From positions 124,001 to 188,000 of the forward strand of contig NZ_QZMN01000004.1 of the NCBI RefSeq assembly GCF_003702705.1: DNA of 64,000 nucleotides, written 5' to 3'. Source of the DNA: Ornithinimicrobium cerasi (GTDB lineage: Bacteria > Actinomycetota > Actinomycetes > Actinomycetales > Dermatophilaceae). Every line of letters begins with the position of its first letter. The first letter of the stretch is position 1. Shown piece after piece: positions 9,055-19,348 of the stretch. A model generated the notes under the pieces. The model was not told the DNA's origin. It saw only the letters and a list, made by a program, of their open reading frames with translations, and made no database searches. The translations under genes and the position numbers were made by a program.

Positions 9055-10140
9055 TCAGCCGTTCTGCTTCTCGAAGTCGGTCATGAAGTCGACGAGGGCC
9101 TGGACGCCCTCGAGCGGCATGGCGTTGTAGATGCTCGCGCGCATGCCGCCCACGCTGCGGTGCCCGGCCAGCCCGGACAGCCCGGCCCTCGCCGCGTCGG
9201 CGACGAAGGGCTTCTCGAGGGCGGGGTCCGGCACGAGGAAGGGCACGTTCATCCAGGACCGGGCGCTCGGCTCGACGGGGTTGGAGTAGAAGTCGGAGCG
9301 GTCGATCGCGCCGTAGAGCAGCTCGGCCTTGGCGCGGTTGCGCTCCTCCATCGCCGTCAGCCCACCCTGCTCCTCCACCCACTCCAGGACCAGACCGACG
9401 AGGTACCAGGCCAGTGTCGGGGGGGTGTTGAGCATCGAGTCGGCCGCAGCCATCGCGGTCCAGTCGAGGATGCCCGGGACGTCCTGCCGGGCGCGCCCCA
9501 GCAGGTCGCGACGGACGATGACGACGACGAGCCCCGAGGGTCCGAGGTTCTTCTGGGCACCGGCGTAGACGACGCCGAAACGGGACACGTCGAGCGGGCG
9601 GGACAGGATCGTCGAGCTGGCGTCGGTGACGACCGGGACGTCACCCGCGTCGGGGACGTAGGGGAACTCGACCCCGCCGATCGTCTCGTTGAGGGTGTAG
9701 TGCAGGTAGGCCGCGCCCGTCGGCACCTCGAGGCTGCCCTCGGCGGGCACCGTCGCGTAGTTGGAGTGCTTCTCGTCCGCGACCACGCGCACGTCGACGT
9801 ACTTGCGGGCCTCGGAGATCGCCTTCGTGCTCCACGACCCGGTGTTGACGTAGGCGGCGCTCGCGCCCGGGGTGGTGAGGTTGAGCGGGACCCCGGCGAA
9901 CTGGCCCGTCGCTCCGCCCTGCAGGAAGAGGACCGCGAAGTCGTCGGGCACGCCGAGCAGCGAGCGCATCCGCGCCTCGGCCTCGGCGGCGATCCCGACG
10001 AACTCCGGGCTGCGGTGCGACATCTCCATCACCGACATCCCGGAGCCTCGCCAGTCGGTCGCCTCGGACCGGGCGCGCTCGAGGACCTCGAGCGGCATGG
10101 TGGCGGGACCGGCGGAGAAGTTGTGGACGCGCACTGGCAC
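9055..10140 (-). CDS. serC: Phosphoserine aminotransferase
   Basis: A 361-residue PLP enzyme converting 3-phosphohydroxypyruvate and glutamate to phosphoserine. The N-terminus VHNFSAGPATMPLEVLE and the SHRSPEF segment match the Escherichia coli/Firmicutes type of SerC. The PLP lysine is in AGAQKNLGPSG, near residue 195. The actinobacterial SerC typified by Mycobacterium has a quite different N-terminus, so this copy is of a non-typical type for the phylum. It is first in a two-gene operon with serA. Two GTG codons (10140 and 10134) are possible starts. No serB is visible here. Confidence 0.9.
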   Translation of the reverse strand: MPVRVHNFSAGPATMPLEVLERARSEATDWRGSGMSVMEMSHRSPEFVGIAAEAEARMRSLLGVPDDFAVLFLQGGATGQFAGVPLNLTTPGASAAYVNTGSWSTKAISEARKYVDVRVVADEKHSNYATVPAEGSLEVPTGAAYLHYTLNETIGGVEFPYVPDAGDVPVVTDASSTILSRPLDVSRFGVVYAGAQKNLGPSGLVVVIVRRDLLGRARQDVPGILDWTAMAAADSMLNTPPTLAWYLVGLVLEWVEEQGGLTAMEERNRAKAELLYGAIDRSDFYSNPVEPSARSWMNVPFLVPDPALEKPFVADAARAGLSGLAGHRSVGGMRASIYNAMPLEGVQALVDFMTDFEKQNG

Positions 10141-10281
10141 TACCTCGGGTCGTGGGGGGTGGAGCCCGGGAGCAGCCAGGGGCCGGCCCGGTGGGCTCGG
10201 CGTCGAGCGTTGGGACCTACCGTACCGTCAAGTCCGAGGAGGACCCAGGCGCGGGGATGCGGGCTCACCTCGCCGCGGCGG

Positions 10282-10287
10282 TAGCGT
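10282..10287 (+). promoter_or_regulatory. Candidate -10 hexamer (TAGCGT) upstream of the DUF2344 gene
   Basis: TAGCGT ends eight bases before the ATG at 10296, giving a leaderless or nearly leaderless mRNA. This would make the gene independent of the distant radical SAM gene. Confidence 0.35.
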
Positions 10288-10295
10288 GTCCGGCC

Positions 10296-11069
10296 ATGGC
10301 CGGATCCCGACGTGTCCCCGAGGGGCCCACCCCCGACCCCGCGGTGCAGAGGCTGCGCATCCGGTACGCCAAGCGGGGCCGGATGAGGTTCACCTCCACC
10401 CGGGACTTCCAGCGTGCCCTGGAGCGCGCCGTCCGGCGCGCCGGTCTGCCGATGGCCTACAGCGCCGGTTTCCACCCGCACCCGAAGATCTCCTACGCGA
10501 ACGCCGCCCCGACCGGTGCGGCGAGCGAGGCCGAGTACGTCGAGGTCTCCCTCACCACCGTCGTCGACCCGGCGCAGGTGGGGCCGCGCCTGGACGCCTC
10601 GCTCCCGGACGGGCTCGACGTGCTCGAGGTGGCCGACGCGGCCGACCTGCCGGGAGCCCTCGCGGACCACCTGCAGGGCAGCGTCTGGGCGCTGCGGTTC
10701 CGCGGCGGTCCTGCGGGCGCCGACGAGCTGGGGGGTATGGCGAGCGCCGTCACCTCGCTCCTCGCCTCGGAGCAGCTGCTCGTCTCCCGCCTGATGAAGA
10801 ACGGCCCCCGGGAGCTCGACGTCCGGGCGGCGATCCTGCGACTGACCCTCGCCGACGGCGAGGTGCCCCGGGTGCCGGCCGACGAGGGCGACCTGGTCCT
10901 CGTGGCCGAGCTGCTGCACACCGCCCCGACGGTGCGGCCCGAGGAGGTCTGGACCGCGCTGCGCCAGGTGTCCGGGCGCGACCTGCCGCGGCCGGTCAGC
11001 ACGAGGCTCCGGCAGGGGCCGGTGGTCGGGGGCACGGTGGCGCTCACGCTCGCCGGCAGGACCGTGTGA
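10296..11069 (+). CDS. DUF2344 / TIGR03936 radical-SAM-associated protein
   Basis: A 257-residue protein of unknown activity. The segments RIRYAKRGRMRFTSTRDFQR, AGLPMAYSAGFHPHPKISYA and AEYVEVSL are characteristic of DUF2344. Elsewhere the domain is encoded directly after, or fused to, the TIGR03960 radical SAM protein, and the pair precedes RNase E/G. Here it keeps the RNase E side of that arrangement but has lost contact with the radical SAM gene. The position beside rne, rplU and rpmA suggests a role in RNA or ribosome maturation; that is inference from synteny. The ATG at 10296 is preferred because family N-termini begin shortly before the RIRYAK segment. Confidence 0.8.
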   Translation: MAGSRRVPEGPTPDPAVQRLRIRYAKRGRMRFTSTRDFQRALERAVRRAGLPMAYSAGFHPHPKISYANAAPTGAASEAEYVEVSLTTVVDPAQVGPRLDASLPDGLDVLEVADAADLPGALADHLQGSVWALRFRGGPAGADELGGMASAVTSLLASEQLLVSRLMKNGPRELDVRAAILRLTLADGEVPRVPADEGDLVLVAELLHTAPTVRPEEVWTALRQVSGRDLPRPVSTRLRQGPVVGGTVALTLAGRTV

Positions 11070-11075
11070 GATACT
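11070..11075 (+). promoter_or_regulatory. Candidate extended -10 (TGA-GATACT) for rne, overlapping the DUF2344 stop
   Basis: GATACT follows TGA, which is both the stop codon of the upstream gene and a TGn extended -10 element. No good -35 is seen. Use of this promoter would leave an rne leader of about 270 nt. Confidence 0.35.
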
Positions 11076-11082
11076 GACGCTC

Positions 11083-11350
11083 GGTCCAGCAGGACGCCAC
11101 ACCCCCTGCCAGACCCGGCTCGAGCCCGAGGCAGTGCGCCCTAGGAAAGGTGCGCATGCGTGACGCCATGTCGCGTCCGTGACTCCCGCCGGCCGCACGG
11201 TGCCGCGCCTTCCGCGCGAACCGCAGCGGTGACTGGACGACTTCCGTCCGCGGCCGACCCGGCCCGGACGAACTGCACCCGCGCTGCGCGGGGAGCGGGC
11301 CGTACGCGGCCCTGGGTGTGGCCTCCTCCGCGCGGCTGGAAGGACACATC
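11083..11350 (+). other. Long untranslated leader upstream of rne
   Basis: About 270 bases without a credible gene separate the DUF2344 stop from the rne GTG. The sequence is GC-rich and can form several short hairpins (for example around CGCGCTGCGCGGGG). In other bacteria RNase E controls its own level by cutting its 5' leader; a similar role is possible here but I cannot show a conserved structure. Confidence 0.35.
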
Positions 11351-14300
11351 GTGTCTGACGACAGCATCACCACCGGCGAGACCCCGGACGTGGCAGAGGA
11401 GCGGTCGCGCGCCGAGCGCGCGGCGGAACTGACCAGCCAGGCCCAGGCCCTGTTCGGGGTGGGCACCGCGGCCGACGGGGAGCCGGCCGCCGTCGAGGAC
11501 GTCGAGGACGCGGACGACGCGGCCGAGGACACCGCGCCCGAGGACACCGCAGCCGACGACACGGGGGCGGCCCCGGCCGAGGAGAGCGCAGCGTCCGACC
11601 CGGCGACCCACGCCGCGCAGGCCGCCGAGGACGGGGCGGACGGCGACCCCACGCACGGCGCGACGGGCGAGGGCGACGGTGCCGACGTGGTGGCGCAGGG
11701 CGACGGGGGCGCCGAGGACGAGGAGACCGAGCCGGTCGCCGCTGCGCCCAGCTACTCCTTCGGGCTCGTGTTCCAGGCTCCCGACCTCACCGACCTGCCC
11801 CAGCGCCGCTCCCGCCGTGCCACGGCCGGCGTGACCACGCCGACCGAGGTGTCCGAGGACGAGCTGGACCGGGGCGGCGAGGGGTCCGACGACGCGTCGC
11901 GGCCCACCGTCTCCCGCGCCGACACGGCCCGGGGCTCGACCTCAGGCCAGGACGGCGACGACAGCGACGACGGCGACGGTGACGACGGTGACGACGCCTC
12001 GCAGCGCAACGGCCGTCGGAGGCGTCGTGGGGGCAAGGGACGCCGGGGGCGGGGTCAGACCGACGGGGACGGTGGCGAGAACGCCGAGGCGGACGACGAC
12101 GGCGACGCCCCCCAGTCCGGGTCTGAGGGCGAGGAGACCGAGGGCGAGCAGGCTCCGGCCGGCACGAGCCGACGCCGCAGCCGCGGCCGGACGCGCGGAC
12201 GGGGTGGCGCTGCCGCCGAGTCTCCTGCGGAGGACCGCGGGTCCGACGACGGCGAGGCCGCTCCGACCGAGGACGACGACGAGGACGGGAGCGGCACCCG
12301 CCGGCGCCGGCGCCGGCGGCGCAGCGGTGAGTCCGGTGCGCAGGAGCGGCCCGCCCGCGACGAGGTGACCTCGGTCAAGGGTTCGACCCGGCTGGAGGCC
12401 AAGCGCCAGCGGCGTCGTGAGGGTCGGGAGGCCGGTCGCCGTCGCACCGTGATCTCCGAGGCCGAGTTCCTCGCCCGGCGCGAGAGCGTGGACCGCGTCA
12501 TGGTCGTCCGGGGGCTCGAGGACCGCACCCAGATCGCGGTGATGGAGGACGGTGTCCCGGTCGAGCACTACGTGTCGCGATCGGCGCAGTCCACGATGGT
12601 CGGCAACGTCTACCTCGGCCGCGTGCAGAACGTGCTGCCCAGCATGGAGGCTGCCTTCGTCGACATCGGCAAAGGACGCAACGCGGTGCTCTACGCCGGC
12701 GAGGTCAACTGGGACGCGGCCGGTCTCGACGGTCAGCCCAAGCGGATCGAGAACGCCCTGAAGTCGGGGGAGTCGGTGCTCGTCCAGGTCACCAAGGACC
12801 CGATCGGTCACAAGGGCGCCCGCCTGACGTCCCAGATCTCCCTCCCCGGACGCTTCCTCGTCTACGTGCCCGGCAACTCGATGACCGGCATCTCCCGCAA
12901 GCTGCCCGACACCGAGCGCACCCGGCTGAAGAAGATCCTCAAGGAGGTCGTCCCGGACGAGGCCGGCGTCATCGTGCGCACCGCGGCGGAGGGCGCCTCG
13001 GAGGCAGAGCTGCGCGCCGACGTGGAGCGCCTCACCACCGCCTGGGACAGCATCAGCAGCACCGCGAAGGCCCGCGCCGCGAACGCCCCGGTGCTGCTGC
13101 ACGGGGAGCCGGACATGACCGTCCGCGTCATCCGTGACGTCTTCACCGAGGACTTCTCCAAGCTCGTCGTGTCCGGCGAGCAGGCGTGGACGGAGGTCAA
13201 GCGCTACATCGACGACGTCGCGCCGGACCTGGCCGACCGGGTCGAGAAGCACACCGGGACGCAGGACATCTTCACGGTCCACCGGGTGCACGAGGCGATC
13301 GCCAAGGCCATGGACCGCAAGGTCTGGCTGCCCTCCGGTGGGTCGCTCGTCATCGACCGCACCGAGGCGATGACGGTGGTCGACGTGAACACCGGCAAGT
13401 TCACCGGCTCCGGCGGCAACCTCGAGGAGACGGTCACCAAGAACAACATCGAGGCCGCCGAGGAGATCGTCCGCCAGCTCCGGCTGCGCGACATCGGCGG
13501 CATCATCGTCATCGACTTCATCGACATGGTGCTCGAGAGCAACCGGGACCTCGTCGTGCGACGGCTGCTGGAGTGCCTCGGGCGCGACCGAACCAAGCAC
13601 CAGGTGGCCGAGGTGACCTCGCTGGGTCTGGTCCAGATGACCCGCAAGCGGGTGGGCTCGGGCCTCATCGAGGTCTTCTCCGAGACCTGCGCGCACTGCG
13701 CGGGCCGCGGTGTGGTGGTGCAGCCCGAGCCGGTCGCCAGGACCGGCAACGGCGACCCCGGCAACGGTGGCGACGGCGGAGGCGGCTCCGACGGCGGCGC
13801 CGGCCCCAAGCGGGGTCGTGGCCGCGGTCGGGGCACGACCGGGCAGGGCTCCACCGGGGGCTCGACCCCGAGCGAGCCGCGCAACGTGCTGCCCACCCCC
13901 AACCCGAACGGTCCCACCCCGGCGCAGATCGCCGCCGCCGCCCACGCGGCCGCGCTCAACGCCGGCGCGTCCTCGGAGGCGGCCAACGCGGTCGCGAGGG
14001 AGACCTCGCAGGAGGCACTCGCCCCGGATGCGTCACCCGCGGAGGAGCACCCCGCGACCGAGGCAGCCGCCGAGGGGACGCCGACGGGGGAGACCACCGT
14101 CCAGCCACCGGTCGTCGAACCGGCGGCTCCCAAGCGGTCCCGGTCCCGGGCGAGGAGCGCGGCCGCGGCCGCGCCTGCCGCCGCGGCGCCCGCCCCGGAA
14201 GTCGCGCAGCCCGTGGCCCCCGAGACGCCCGCGGCACCAGGGCCGGCCGCGGAGCCGGAGGCCGGACCGGTGAGCGGCGCGGAGCACCCCGAGGAGGATG

Positions 14301-14398
14301 AGGTCCTTGCCGAGGAGAAGCCTCGGCGCCGTCGTCGGGGCCGGGTCTCGGCCCCCGCCGGCCCTCCGACCGGTGCCGACGCCCCCGGCACCGACTGA
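11351..14398 (+). CDS. rne: Ribonuclease E/G family endoribonuclease with long disordered arms
   Basis: A 1015-residue Rne/Rng enzyme, the main mRNA-decay and rRNA/tRNA-processing endonuclease. The S1 domain starts near residue 418 ([18 protein letters not shown]). The DNase-I-like catalytic motifs [13 protein letters not shown] and IIVIDFIDM are near residues 674 and 718, and the zinc-link CAHCAGRG is near 780. The first 370 residues are low-complexity, strongly acidic then Arg/Gly-rich, and the last 200 are Ala/Pro/Glu-rich; both arms are typical of actinobacterial RNase E and probably bind RNA and degradosome partners. The GTG at 11351 is chosen because GGAAGGA ends six bases upstream. Confidence 0.93.
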   Translation: MSDDSITTGETPDVAEERSRAERAAELTSQAQALFGVGTAADGEPAAVEDVEDADDAAEDTAPEDTAADDTGAAPAEESAASDPATHAAQAAEDGADGDPTHGATGEGDGADVVAQGDGGAEDEETEPVAAAPSYSFGLVFQAPDLTDLPQRRSRRATAGVTTPTEVSEDELDRGGEGSDDASRPTVSRADTARGSTSGQDGDDSDDGDGDDGDDASQRNGRRRRRGGKGRRGRGQTDGDGGENAEADDDGDAPQSGSEGEETEGEQAPAGTSRRRSRGRTRGRGGAAAESPAEDRGSDDGEAAPTEDDDEDGSGTRRRRRRRRSGESGAQERPARDEVTSVKGSTRLEAKRQRRREGREAGRRRTVISEAEFLARRESVDRVMVVRGLEDRTQIAVMEDGVPVEHYVSRSAQSTMVGNVYLGRVQNVLPSMEAAFVDIGKGRNAVLYAGEVNWDAAGLDGQPKRIENALKSGESVLVQVTKDPIGHKGARLTSQISLPGRFLVYVPGNSMTGISRKLPDTERTRLKKILKEVVPDEAGVIVRTAAEGASEAELRADVERLTTAWDSISSTAKARAANAPVLLHGEPDMTVRVIRDVFTEDFSKLVVSGEQAWTEVKRYIDDVAPDLADRVEKHTGTQDIFTVHRVHEAIAKAMDRKVWLPSGGSLVIDRTEAMTVVDVNTGKFTGSGGNLEETVTKNNIEAAEEIVRQLRLRDIGGIIVIDFIDMVLESNRDLVVRRLLECLGRDRTKHQVAEVTSLGLVQMTRKRVGSGLIEVFSETCAHCAGRGVVVQPEPVARTGNGDPGNGGDGGGGSDGGAGPKRGRGRGRGTTGQGSTGGSTPSEPRNVLPTPNPNGPTPAQIAAAAHAAALNAGASSEAANAVARETSQEALAPDASPAEEHPATEAAAEGTPTGETTVQPPVVEPAAPKRSRSRARSAAAAAPAAAAPAPEVAQPVAPETPAAPGPAAEPEAGPVSGAEHPEEDEVLAEEKPRRRRRGRVSAPAGPPTGADAPGTD

Positions 14399-14422
14399 CC
14401 CCACCCGGCCACCAGCACCGGT

Positions 14423-14452
14423 TTGGTCCCGGGGACCTCGGCACGGTAGTCT
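14423..14452 (+). promoter_or_regulatory. Candidate promoter for rplU-rpmA (TTGGTC, 18 nt, TAGTCT)
   Basis: TTGGTC (14423-14428) and TAGTCT (14447-14452) are separated by 18 bases. Transcription would leave a leader of about 110 nt before the L21 GTG start at 14569, which may contain autoregulatory structure; I cannot identify a specific L21 leader motif. Confidence 0.45.
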
Positions 14453-14568
14453 GGTGCGTCGGTTCGCCCCGCTCGGGACGGGTCTCGCAGACAACGCGCT
14501 CGCGGTGGCTCGACCCGGCCAGGCGGGAGCTGAAATCCCACCTACGCAACGCAGGAAGTGAGTTCAAC

Positions 14569-14877
14569 GTGTACGCGATCGTCCGCGCTGGCGGCCGCCA
14601 GGAGAAGGTCTCCGTCGGTGACGTCCTGACCATCGACAAGGTCACGGCCAAGGCGGGCGAGACCGTCGACCTCGCTCCGGTCCTGCTGGTCGACGGCTCC
14701 ACCGTGACCACCGACGCCGACGTCCTCGGCAAGGCGGTCGTCCGGGCCGAGGTCATGGCTGCGACAAAGGGCCCCAAGATCATCATCCAGAAGTACAAGA
14801 ACAAGACCGGGTACAAGAAGCGCCAGGGCCACCGCCAGCCGCTGACCCAGGTCAAGATCACCTCGATCGACGCCTGA
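14569..14877 (+). CDS. rplU: 50S ribosomal protein L21
   Basis: A 102-residue protein starting [18 protein letters not shown], which is diagnostic for L21. It binds 23S rRNA in the large subunit. The GTG start at 14569 has GGAAG about ten bases upstream. The C-terminal segment [15 protein letters not shown] is also conserved. It is followed after 27 bases by rpmA, the near-universal L21-L27 pair, and then by obg. Confidence 0.97.
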   Translation: MYAIVRAGGRQEKVSVGDVLTIDKVTAKAGETVDLAPVLLVDGSTVTTDADVLGKAVVRAEVMAATKGPKIIIQKYKNKTGYKKRQGHRQPLTQVKITSIDA

Positions 14878-14904
14878 GCGCGTCGCTACCAGGGAGGCAC
14901 AGCC

Positions 14905-15171
14905 ATGGCACACAAGAAGGGCGCGTCCTCGACCCGCAACGGTCGCGACTCGAACGCGCAGCGTCTGGGTGTGAAGCGGTTCGGCGGCCAGGTCGTCGGC
15001 ACCGGTGAGATCATCGTCCGGCAGCGCGGCACCCACTTCCACCCCGGCGAGGGTGTCGGCCGCGGCAAGGACGACACGCTCTTCGCGCTCGTCCCCGGCG
15101 TCGTCGAGTTCGGCGCCAAGCGCGGCCGCAAGACCGTCAACGTGGTCACCCCGGAGACGGTCGACGCCTGA
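14905..15171 (+). CDS. rpmA: 50S ribosomal protein L27
   Basis: An 88-residue protein that lies near the peptidyl-transferase centre. The N-terminus [20 protein letters not shown] and the segment [20 protein letters not shown] identify L27. The N-terminus is the mature form, without the cleaved extension found in Firmicutes. An AGGGAGG ribosome-binding site lies shortly before the ATG. A strong hairpin terminator follows. Confidence 0.97.
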   Translation: MAHKKGASSTRNGRDSNAQRLGVKRFGGQVVGTGEIIVRQRGTHFHPGEGVGRGKDDTLFALVPGVVEFGAKRGRKTVNVVTPETVDA

Positions 15172-15191
15172 GCGCCCGTCACCACTGACAC

Positions 15192-15231
15192 CGCGACGCC
15201 GGTGGGAGCCCCTGGCCCCACCGGCGTCGCG
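15192..15231 (+). terminator. Hairpin terminator after rpmA
   Basis: A perfect 15-bp stem (15192-15206 with 15217-15231) and a 10-nt loop, all GC-rich, with only TCGTC following. It separates the ribosomal-protein transcript from obg, though partial read-through is likely. Confidence 0.6.
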
Positions 15232-15301
15232 TCGTCTCCGCCCGCCTGCGGGCGCGCCCGCCCGACGGACGGGCACGTCATACCCCTGAGAGGATCTCCC
15301 C

Positions 15302-16807
15302 ATGGCCAACTTCGTCGACCGCGTGGTCCTGCACCTGCGCGCGGGCAACGGCGGCCACGGTGTCGCGTCCGTGCACCGCGAGAAGTTCAAGCCGCTCGGC
15401 GGCCCGGACGGCGGCAACGGTGGCGACGGCGGTGACATCGTCCTGCGCGTCGACGCCCAGGTGACGACCCTCATCGACTACCACCACAGCCCGCACCGCA
15501 GCGCGCCCAACGGCAGGCCCGGGGAGGGTGACGAGCGCAACGGCGCCCAGGGCACCGACCTCGTCCTCCCGGTGCCGTCGGGCACCGTGGTCACCACCCG
15601 CTCCGGCGAGGTGCTCGCCGACCTCGTGGGGGAGGGCGCGGAGTATGTGGCGGCGCGCGGCGGGCGCGGCGGCCTCGGCAACAAGGCGCTCGCCTCGCCG
15701 CGGCGCAAGGCCCCCGGGTTCGCGCTGCTCGGCGAGCCGGGCCAGGAGAGCGAGGTCGTGCTCGAGCTGAAGACGCTCGCCGACGTCGCGCTCATCGGTT
15801 TCCCGTCCGCCGGCAAGTCTTCCCTGGTCAGCGTGCTGTCGGCGGCGCGGCCCAAGATCGCCGACTACCCGTTCACCACGCTGGTCCCCAACCTCGGTGT
15901 CGTCACCGCGGGCGGGGAGCGCTTCACGGTCGCCGACGTGCCGGGCCTGATCCCCGGGGCCAGCGAGGGCCGGGGGCTGGGCCTGCAGTTCCTGCGGCAC
16001 GTCGAGCGCTGCCACGTCCTCGTCCACGTCATCGACTGCGCGACGCTGGAGCCTGGGCGCGACCCGCTCACCGATCTCGAGGTGATCGAGGCCGAGCTCG
16101 CGGCCTACGTCCCGCACGGCCAGCTGGGCGGCATCCCGCTCGCGGAGCGGGTGCGTGTCGTCGTCCTCAACAAGGCCGACGTGCCAGAGGCGCGGGAGCT
16201 CGCCGAGATGGTGCGTCCCGACCTGGAGGAGCAGGGCTACCAGGTGCACATCGTCTCGGCGGTCGCGCACCAGGGCCTGAAGGAGCTGACCTTCGCCCTG
16301 GCGGCGCACGTGCGCCGCGCCCGGGACGAGCAGGTCGTGACCGAGCCGACCCGGGTCGTGCTGCGGCCGAGGGCGATCGACGACAGCGGCTTCGAGATCG
16401 TGCGGGAGAACACCCCGGACGGCGAGGTCTTCCGCGTCGTGGGCGAGCGCCCCACCCGGTGGGTGCGCCAGACCGACTTCGCCAACGACGAGGCCGTGGG
16501 CTACCTCGCGGACCGGCTCAACCGCCTCGGTGTCGAGGAGGCCTTGCTCAAGGCCGGGGCGGTGGCGGGCTCGACCGTCCTCGTCGGGGCGGTCGACGAC
16601 GCCGTCGTCTTCGACTGGGAGCCCACGATGGCCTCCGGCGCCGAGCTCCTCGGAGCCCGGGGCACGGACCTGCGGCTCGACGAGCGGCGCCGCCCCAGCC
16701 GGGCCGAGAAGCGGGACACGTTCCACGGCAAGATGGACGCGGCGGCCAGGGTGCGCGCCGAGATGGAGGCCGAGCGCCGGTCCGGGAAGTGGACCGACCC
16801 GGAGTGA
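15302..16807 (+). CDS. obgE: Obg-family GTPase (CgtA/ObgE)
   Basis: A 501-residue ribosome-associated GTPase needed for late 50S assembly. The glycine-rich Obg domain fills the first 160 residues ([18 protein letters not shown] region). The G1 motif GFPSAGKSS is at about 166-174, the switch region [10 protein letters not shown] and [12 protein letters not shown] follow, and NKAD is the G4 motif. An OCT domain follows (about 350-430), and then an unconserved charged tail. Longer than the E. coli protein because of the actinobacterial OCT domain and tail. Order L21-L27-Obg-proB-proA is typical for the phylum. Confidence 0.96.
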   Translation: MANFVDRVVLHLRAGNGGHGVASVHREKFKPLGGPDGGNGGDGGDIVLRVDAQVTTLIDYHHSPHRSAPNGRPGEGDERNGAQGTDLVLPVPSGTVVTTRSGEVLADLVGEGAEYVAARGGRGGLGNKALASPRRKAPGFALLGEPGQESEVVLELKTLADVALIGFPSAGKSSLVSVLSAARPKIADYPFTTLVPNLGVVTAGGERFTVADVPGLIPGASEGRGLGLQFLRHVERCHVLVHVIDCATLEPGRDPLTDLEVIEAELAAYVPHGQLGGIPLAERVRVVVLNKADVPEARELAEMVRPDLEEQGYQVHIVSAVAHQGLKELTFALAAHVRRARDEQVVTEPTRVVLRPRAIDDSGFEIVRENTPDGEVFRVVGERPTRWVRQTDFANDEAVGYLADRLNRLGVEEALLKAGAVAGSTVLVGAVDDAVVFDWEPTMASGAELLGARGTDLRLDERRRPSRAEKRDTFHGKMDAAARVRAEMEAERRSGKWTDPE

Positions 16808-16867
16808 GCCGTCCGGGCCGCTGTGGCCGCCCGGACGATGCATGAGTATGCGTAGGAGTGGAATACT

Positions 16868-18001
16868 ATGCTTCCTATGTCCGACCACCCCGACCACGGT
16901 GTCATCCGTGACGCGCACCGGCTCGTGGTCAAGGTCGGGTCCTCCTCGCTGACCGGACCGCAGGGCGGTCTCGACGGGTTCCGCCTGCAGGCGCTGTCGA
17001 CCGCGCTGGCCAGGCGGGCCATGGCCGGCACCCAGGTCGTGCTCGTCTCCTCGGGCGCGATCGCCGCCGGCATCCAGCCGCTCGGGCTGAGCAGGCGCCC
17101 CAAGGACCTCGCCACCCAGCAGGCGGCCGCCAGCGCGGGGCAGGGGGTGCTGATGGCCGCCTACACCCAGGCCTTCACCCTCCACGGGGTCCGGGTGGGG
17201 CAGGTGCTCCTCACCGCCGACGACATGCAGCGACGCAGCCACTACGTCAACGCCTCCCGCACCCTGGAGCGCCTCCTGGAGCTCGAGATCGTGCCGATCG
17301 TCAACGAGAACGACACGGTCGCCACCGACGAGATCCGGTTCGGCGACAACGACCGGCTCGCGGCCCTCGTCGCCCACCTGGTCAACGCCGACGCGATGCT
17401 GCTCCTCTCCGACGTGGACGGTCTCTACGACGGCCACCCCAGCGCGCCCGGGGTCCGCCGGATCAGCCACGTCACGGGTGTCGACGACCTGGCCCACGTC
17501 GACGTCTCCGGCAGCGGCTCGCAGGTCGGCACGGGCGGGATGGCCACCAAGCTGGCCGCGGCCCAGATGGCCACCGCCGAGGGCATCAGCGTGCTTCTCG
17601 CCTCCGCCGACCAGGTGGGTCCGGCCCTGGCCGGGGAGGAGATCGGGACGTTCTTCAGCCCCACCGGCCGCCGCGGCCCGGCCCGGCGGCGCTGGCTGGC
17701 CCACGCCAGCAGCAGCTCGGGCCGCATCGTGCTCGACGACGGGGCCGTCCAGGCCGTGGTGCTGCGCCGCACCTCGCTGCTGCCGGTCGGCATCACCCGG
17801 CTCGAGGGTCGCTTCGCCGCCGGTGACACCGTCGAGCTCTGCGACCCCGACGGACGGGTCGTCGCCCGCGGTCTCGTCGGCTACGACGCCGACGAGCTGC
17901 GCCAGCTGGTGGGCCGCCGGATGGAGCGCTCCGCCCGCCTGCGCACCGGCGCGCCGGCGACCAGACCCGTGGTGCGTCGCGACGACCTCGTCGTCCTCTG
18001 A
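16868..18001 (+). CDS. proB: Glutamate 5-kinase with PUA domain
   Basis: A 377-residue kinase that makes gamma-glutamyl phosphate, the first step of proline synthesis. The amino-acid-kinase domain shows [11 protein letters not shown] near residue 17, SSGAIAAG near 60 and [17 protein letters not shown] near 140. A PUA domain occupies roughly residues 285-365. The ATG at 16868 has AGGAG nine bases upstream; a second ATG four codons later is possible. The 60-bp gap before it is unusually AT-rich (GGAATACTATGCTTCC) and may hold a promoter. Followed by proA. Confidence 0.94.
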   Translation: MLPMSDHPDHGVIRDAHRLVVKVGSSSLTGPQGGLDGFRLQALSTALARRAMAGTQVVLVSSGAIAAGIQPLGLSRRPKDLATQQAAASAGQGVLMAAYTQAFTLHGVRVGQVLLTADDMQRRSHYVNASRTLERLLELEIVPIVNENDTVATDEIRFGDNDRLAALVAHLVNADAMLLLSDVDGLYDGHPSAPGVRRISHVTGVDDLAHVDVSGSGSQVGTGGMATKLAAAQMATAEGISVLLASADQVGPALAGEEIGTFFSPTGRRGPARRRWLAHASSSSGRIVLDDGAVQAVVLRRTSLLPVGITRLEGRFAAGDTVELCDPDGRVVARGLVGYDADELRQLVGRRMERSARLRTGAPATRPVVRRDDLVVL

Positions 18002-18057
18002 CGCCCCGGACCCACGACATACCCCGACCGCCCGACCCCACCGCAGGAGCAGCCAGC

Positions 18058-19347
18058 ATGACCGCGCAGACCCTCATCCCCGACGACGTCCGCGAGTACG
18101 TCCACGACATCGCGCGGCGGGCCCGCGTCGCCGCCCGCCAGCTGGCGCTGCTCACCCGGGCCGAGAAGGACGCTGCCCTCGGTGCGCTCGCCGACGCGGT
18201 CGAGGCGGCCGCCCCCCAGGTGGTCGACGCCAACCGCGAGGACCTGGAGCGCGGTCGCTCGAGGGGCCTGGCCGAGAACCTGCTCGACCGGCTCACCCTG
18301 GACGAGGCGCGCGTGCGGACGGTCGCCGACGCGCTGCGCCAGGTGGCGGCGCTCCCTGACCCCGTGGGGGAGGTGGTGCGCGGCTCGACCCTGGCCAACG
18401 GCCTCCAGATCCGCCAGGTGCGGGTGCCGATGGGGGTGGTCGGGATGATCTACGAGGCGCGGCCCAACGTCACCGTCGACGCCGCGGGGCTCGGGCTCAA
18501 GAGCGGGAACGCGGTGATCCTGCGCGGCGGGTCGGCCGCGGCGTCGACCAACGGCCGTCTGGTGTCCCTCATGCGCGGCGCCCTGGAGGCGCACGGGCTG
18601 AGCCCGGACGCCGTCAACCTCCTCTCCGAGGGTGGCCACGACGCCGGTCGCGCGCTGATGACCGCGCGGGGGCTGGTGGACCTCGTCATCCCCCGCGGGG
18701 GCGCGAGCCTCATCCGCACCGTCGTCACGGAGTCCACCGTGCCGGTCATCGAGACGGGGGTCGGCAACTGCCACGTGTACGTCGATGCCGCCGCGGACCC
18801 CGGGATGGCCGTCCGCATCGTCACCAACTCCAAGACGCACCGCACGTCGGTCTGCAACGCCGCCGAGTCCCTGCTCGTGCACCGCCGGGTCGCCGGCACC
18901 GTGGTCCCGGCGATCCTGCGCGAGCTCGGCGCCGCGGGCGTCACGGTGCACGGGGACGAGGAGATGGAGGCGTATGCCGAGGCCGCGGGCGTCGCCCACG
19001 TGCCCATCACCGCCGAGGACGACGACACCGAATTCCTGTCCCTCGACATCTCGGCCCGGGTGGTGGACGACCTCGACGCCGCGATCGCGCACATCCAGGA
19101 GCACACCAGCGGGCACACCGAGGCCATCGTCACCGACGACCGGGCGGCGGCGCGACGCTTCACGACCGAGGTGGACGCCGCGGCGGTCTTGGTCAACGCC
19201 TCGACCCGCTTCACCGACGGCGGCGAGTTCGGGTTCGGTGCCGAGATCGGCATCTCCACCCAGAAGCTGCACGCCCGCGGGCCGATGGCGCTGCCGGAGC
19301 TGACGACGACCAAGTGGGTCGTCGAGGGGGACGGTCAGGTCCGCTGA
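18058..19347 (+). CDS. proA: Gamma-glutamyl phosphate reductase
   Basis: A 429-residue NADPH-dependent enzyme that reduces gamma-glutamyl phosphate to glutamate-5-semialdehyde. The catalytic cysteine is in [15 protein letters not shown], near residue 265, and the aldehyde-dehydrogenase-like fold is supported by [19 protein letters not shown]. An AGGAGCAGCC ribosome-binding site precedes the ATG. It lies 56 bases after proB, as expected for a shared operon. Its stop is one base from the convergent squalene-cyclase-like gene. Confidence 0.95.
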   Translation: MTAQTLIPDDVREYVHDIARRARVAARQLALLTRAEKDAALGALADAVEAAAPQVVDANREDLERGRSRGLAENLLDRLTLDEARVRTVADALRQVAALPDPVGEVVRGSTLANGLQIRQVRVPMGVVGMIYEARPNVTVDAAGLGLKSGNAVILRGGSAAASTNGRLVSLMRGALEAHGLSPDAVNLLSEGGHDAGRALMTARGLVDLVIPRGGASLIRTVVTESTVPVIETGVGNCHVYVDAAADPGMAVRIVTNSKTHRTSVCNAAESLLVHRRVAGTVVPAILRELGAAGVTVHGDEEMEAYAEAAGVAHVPITAEDDDTEFLSLDISARVVDDLDAAIAHIQEHTSGHTEAIVTDDRAAARRFTTEVDAAAVLVNASTRFTDGGEFGFGAEIGISTQKLHARGPMALPELTTTKWVVEGDGQVR

Positions 19348-19348
19348 C

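Noticed and set aside
11942-14541. Long reverse-strand open frames opposite rne
   Set aside because: Low-complexity shadows of the rne arms and catalytic domain with no recognisable motif or start signals.
16826-16867. AT-rich segment before proB as an operator (GGAA...TTCC)
   Set aside because: Arms are only four bases and include the start codon; too weak to support a regulatory call.
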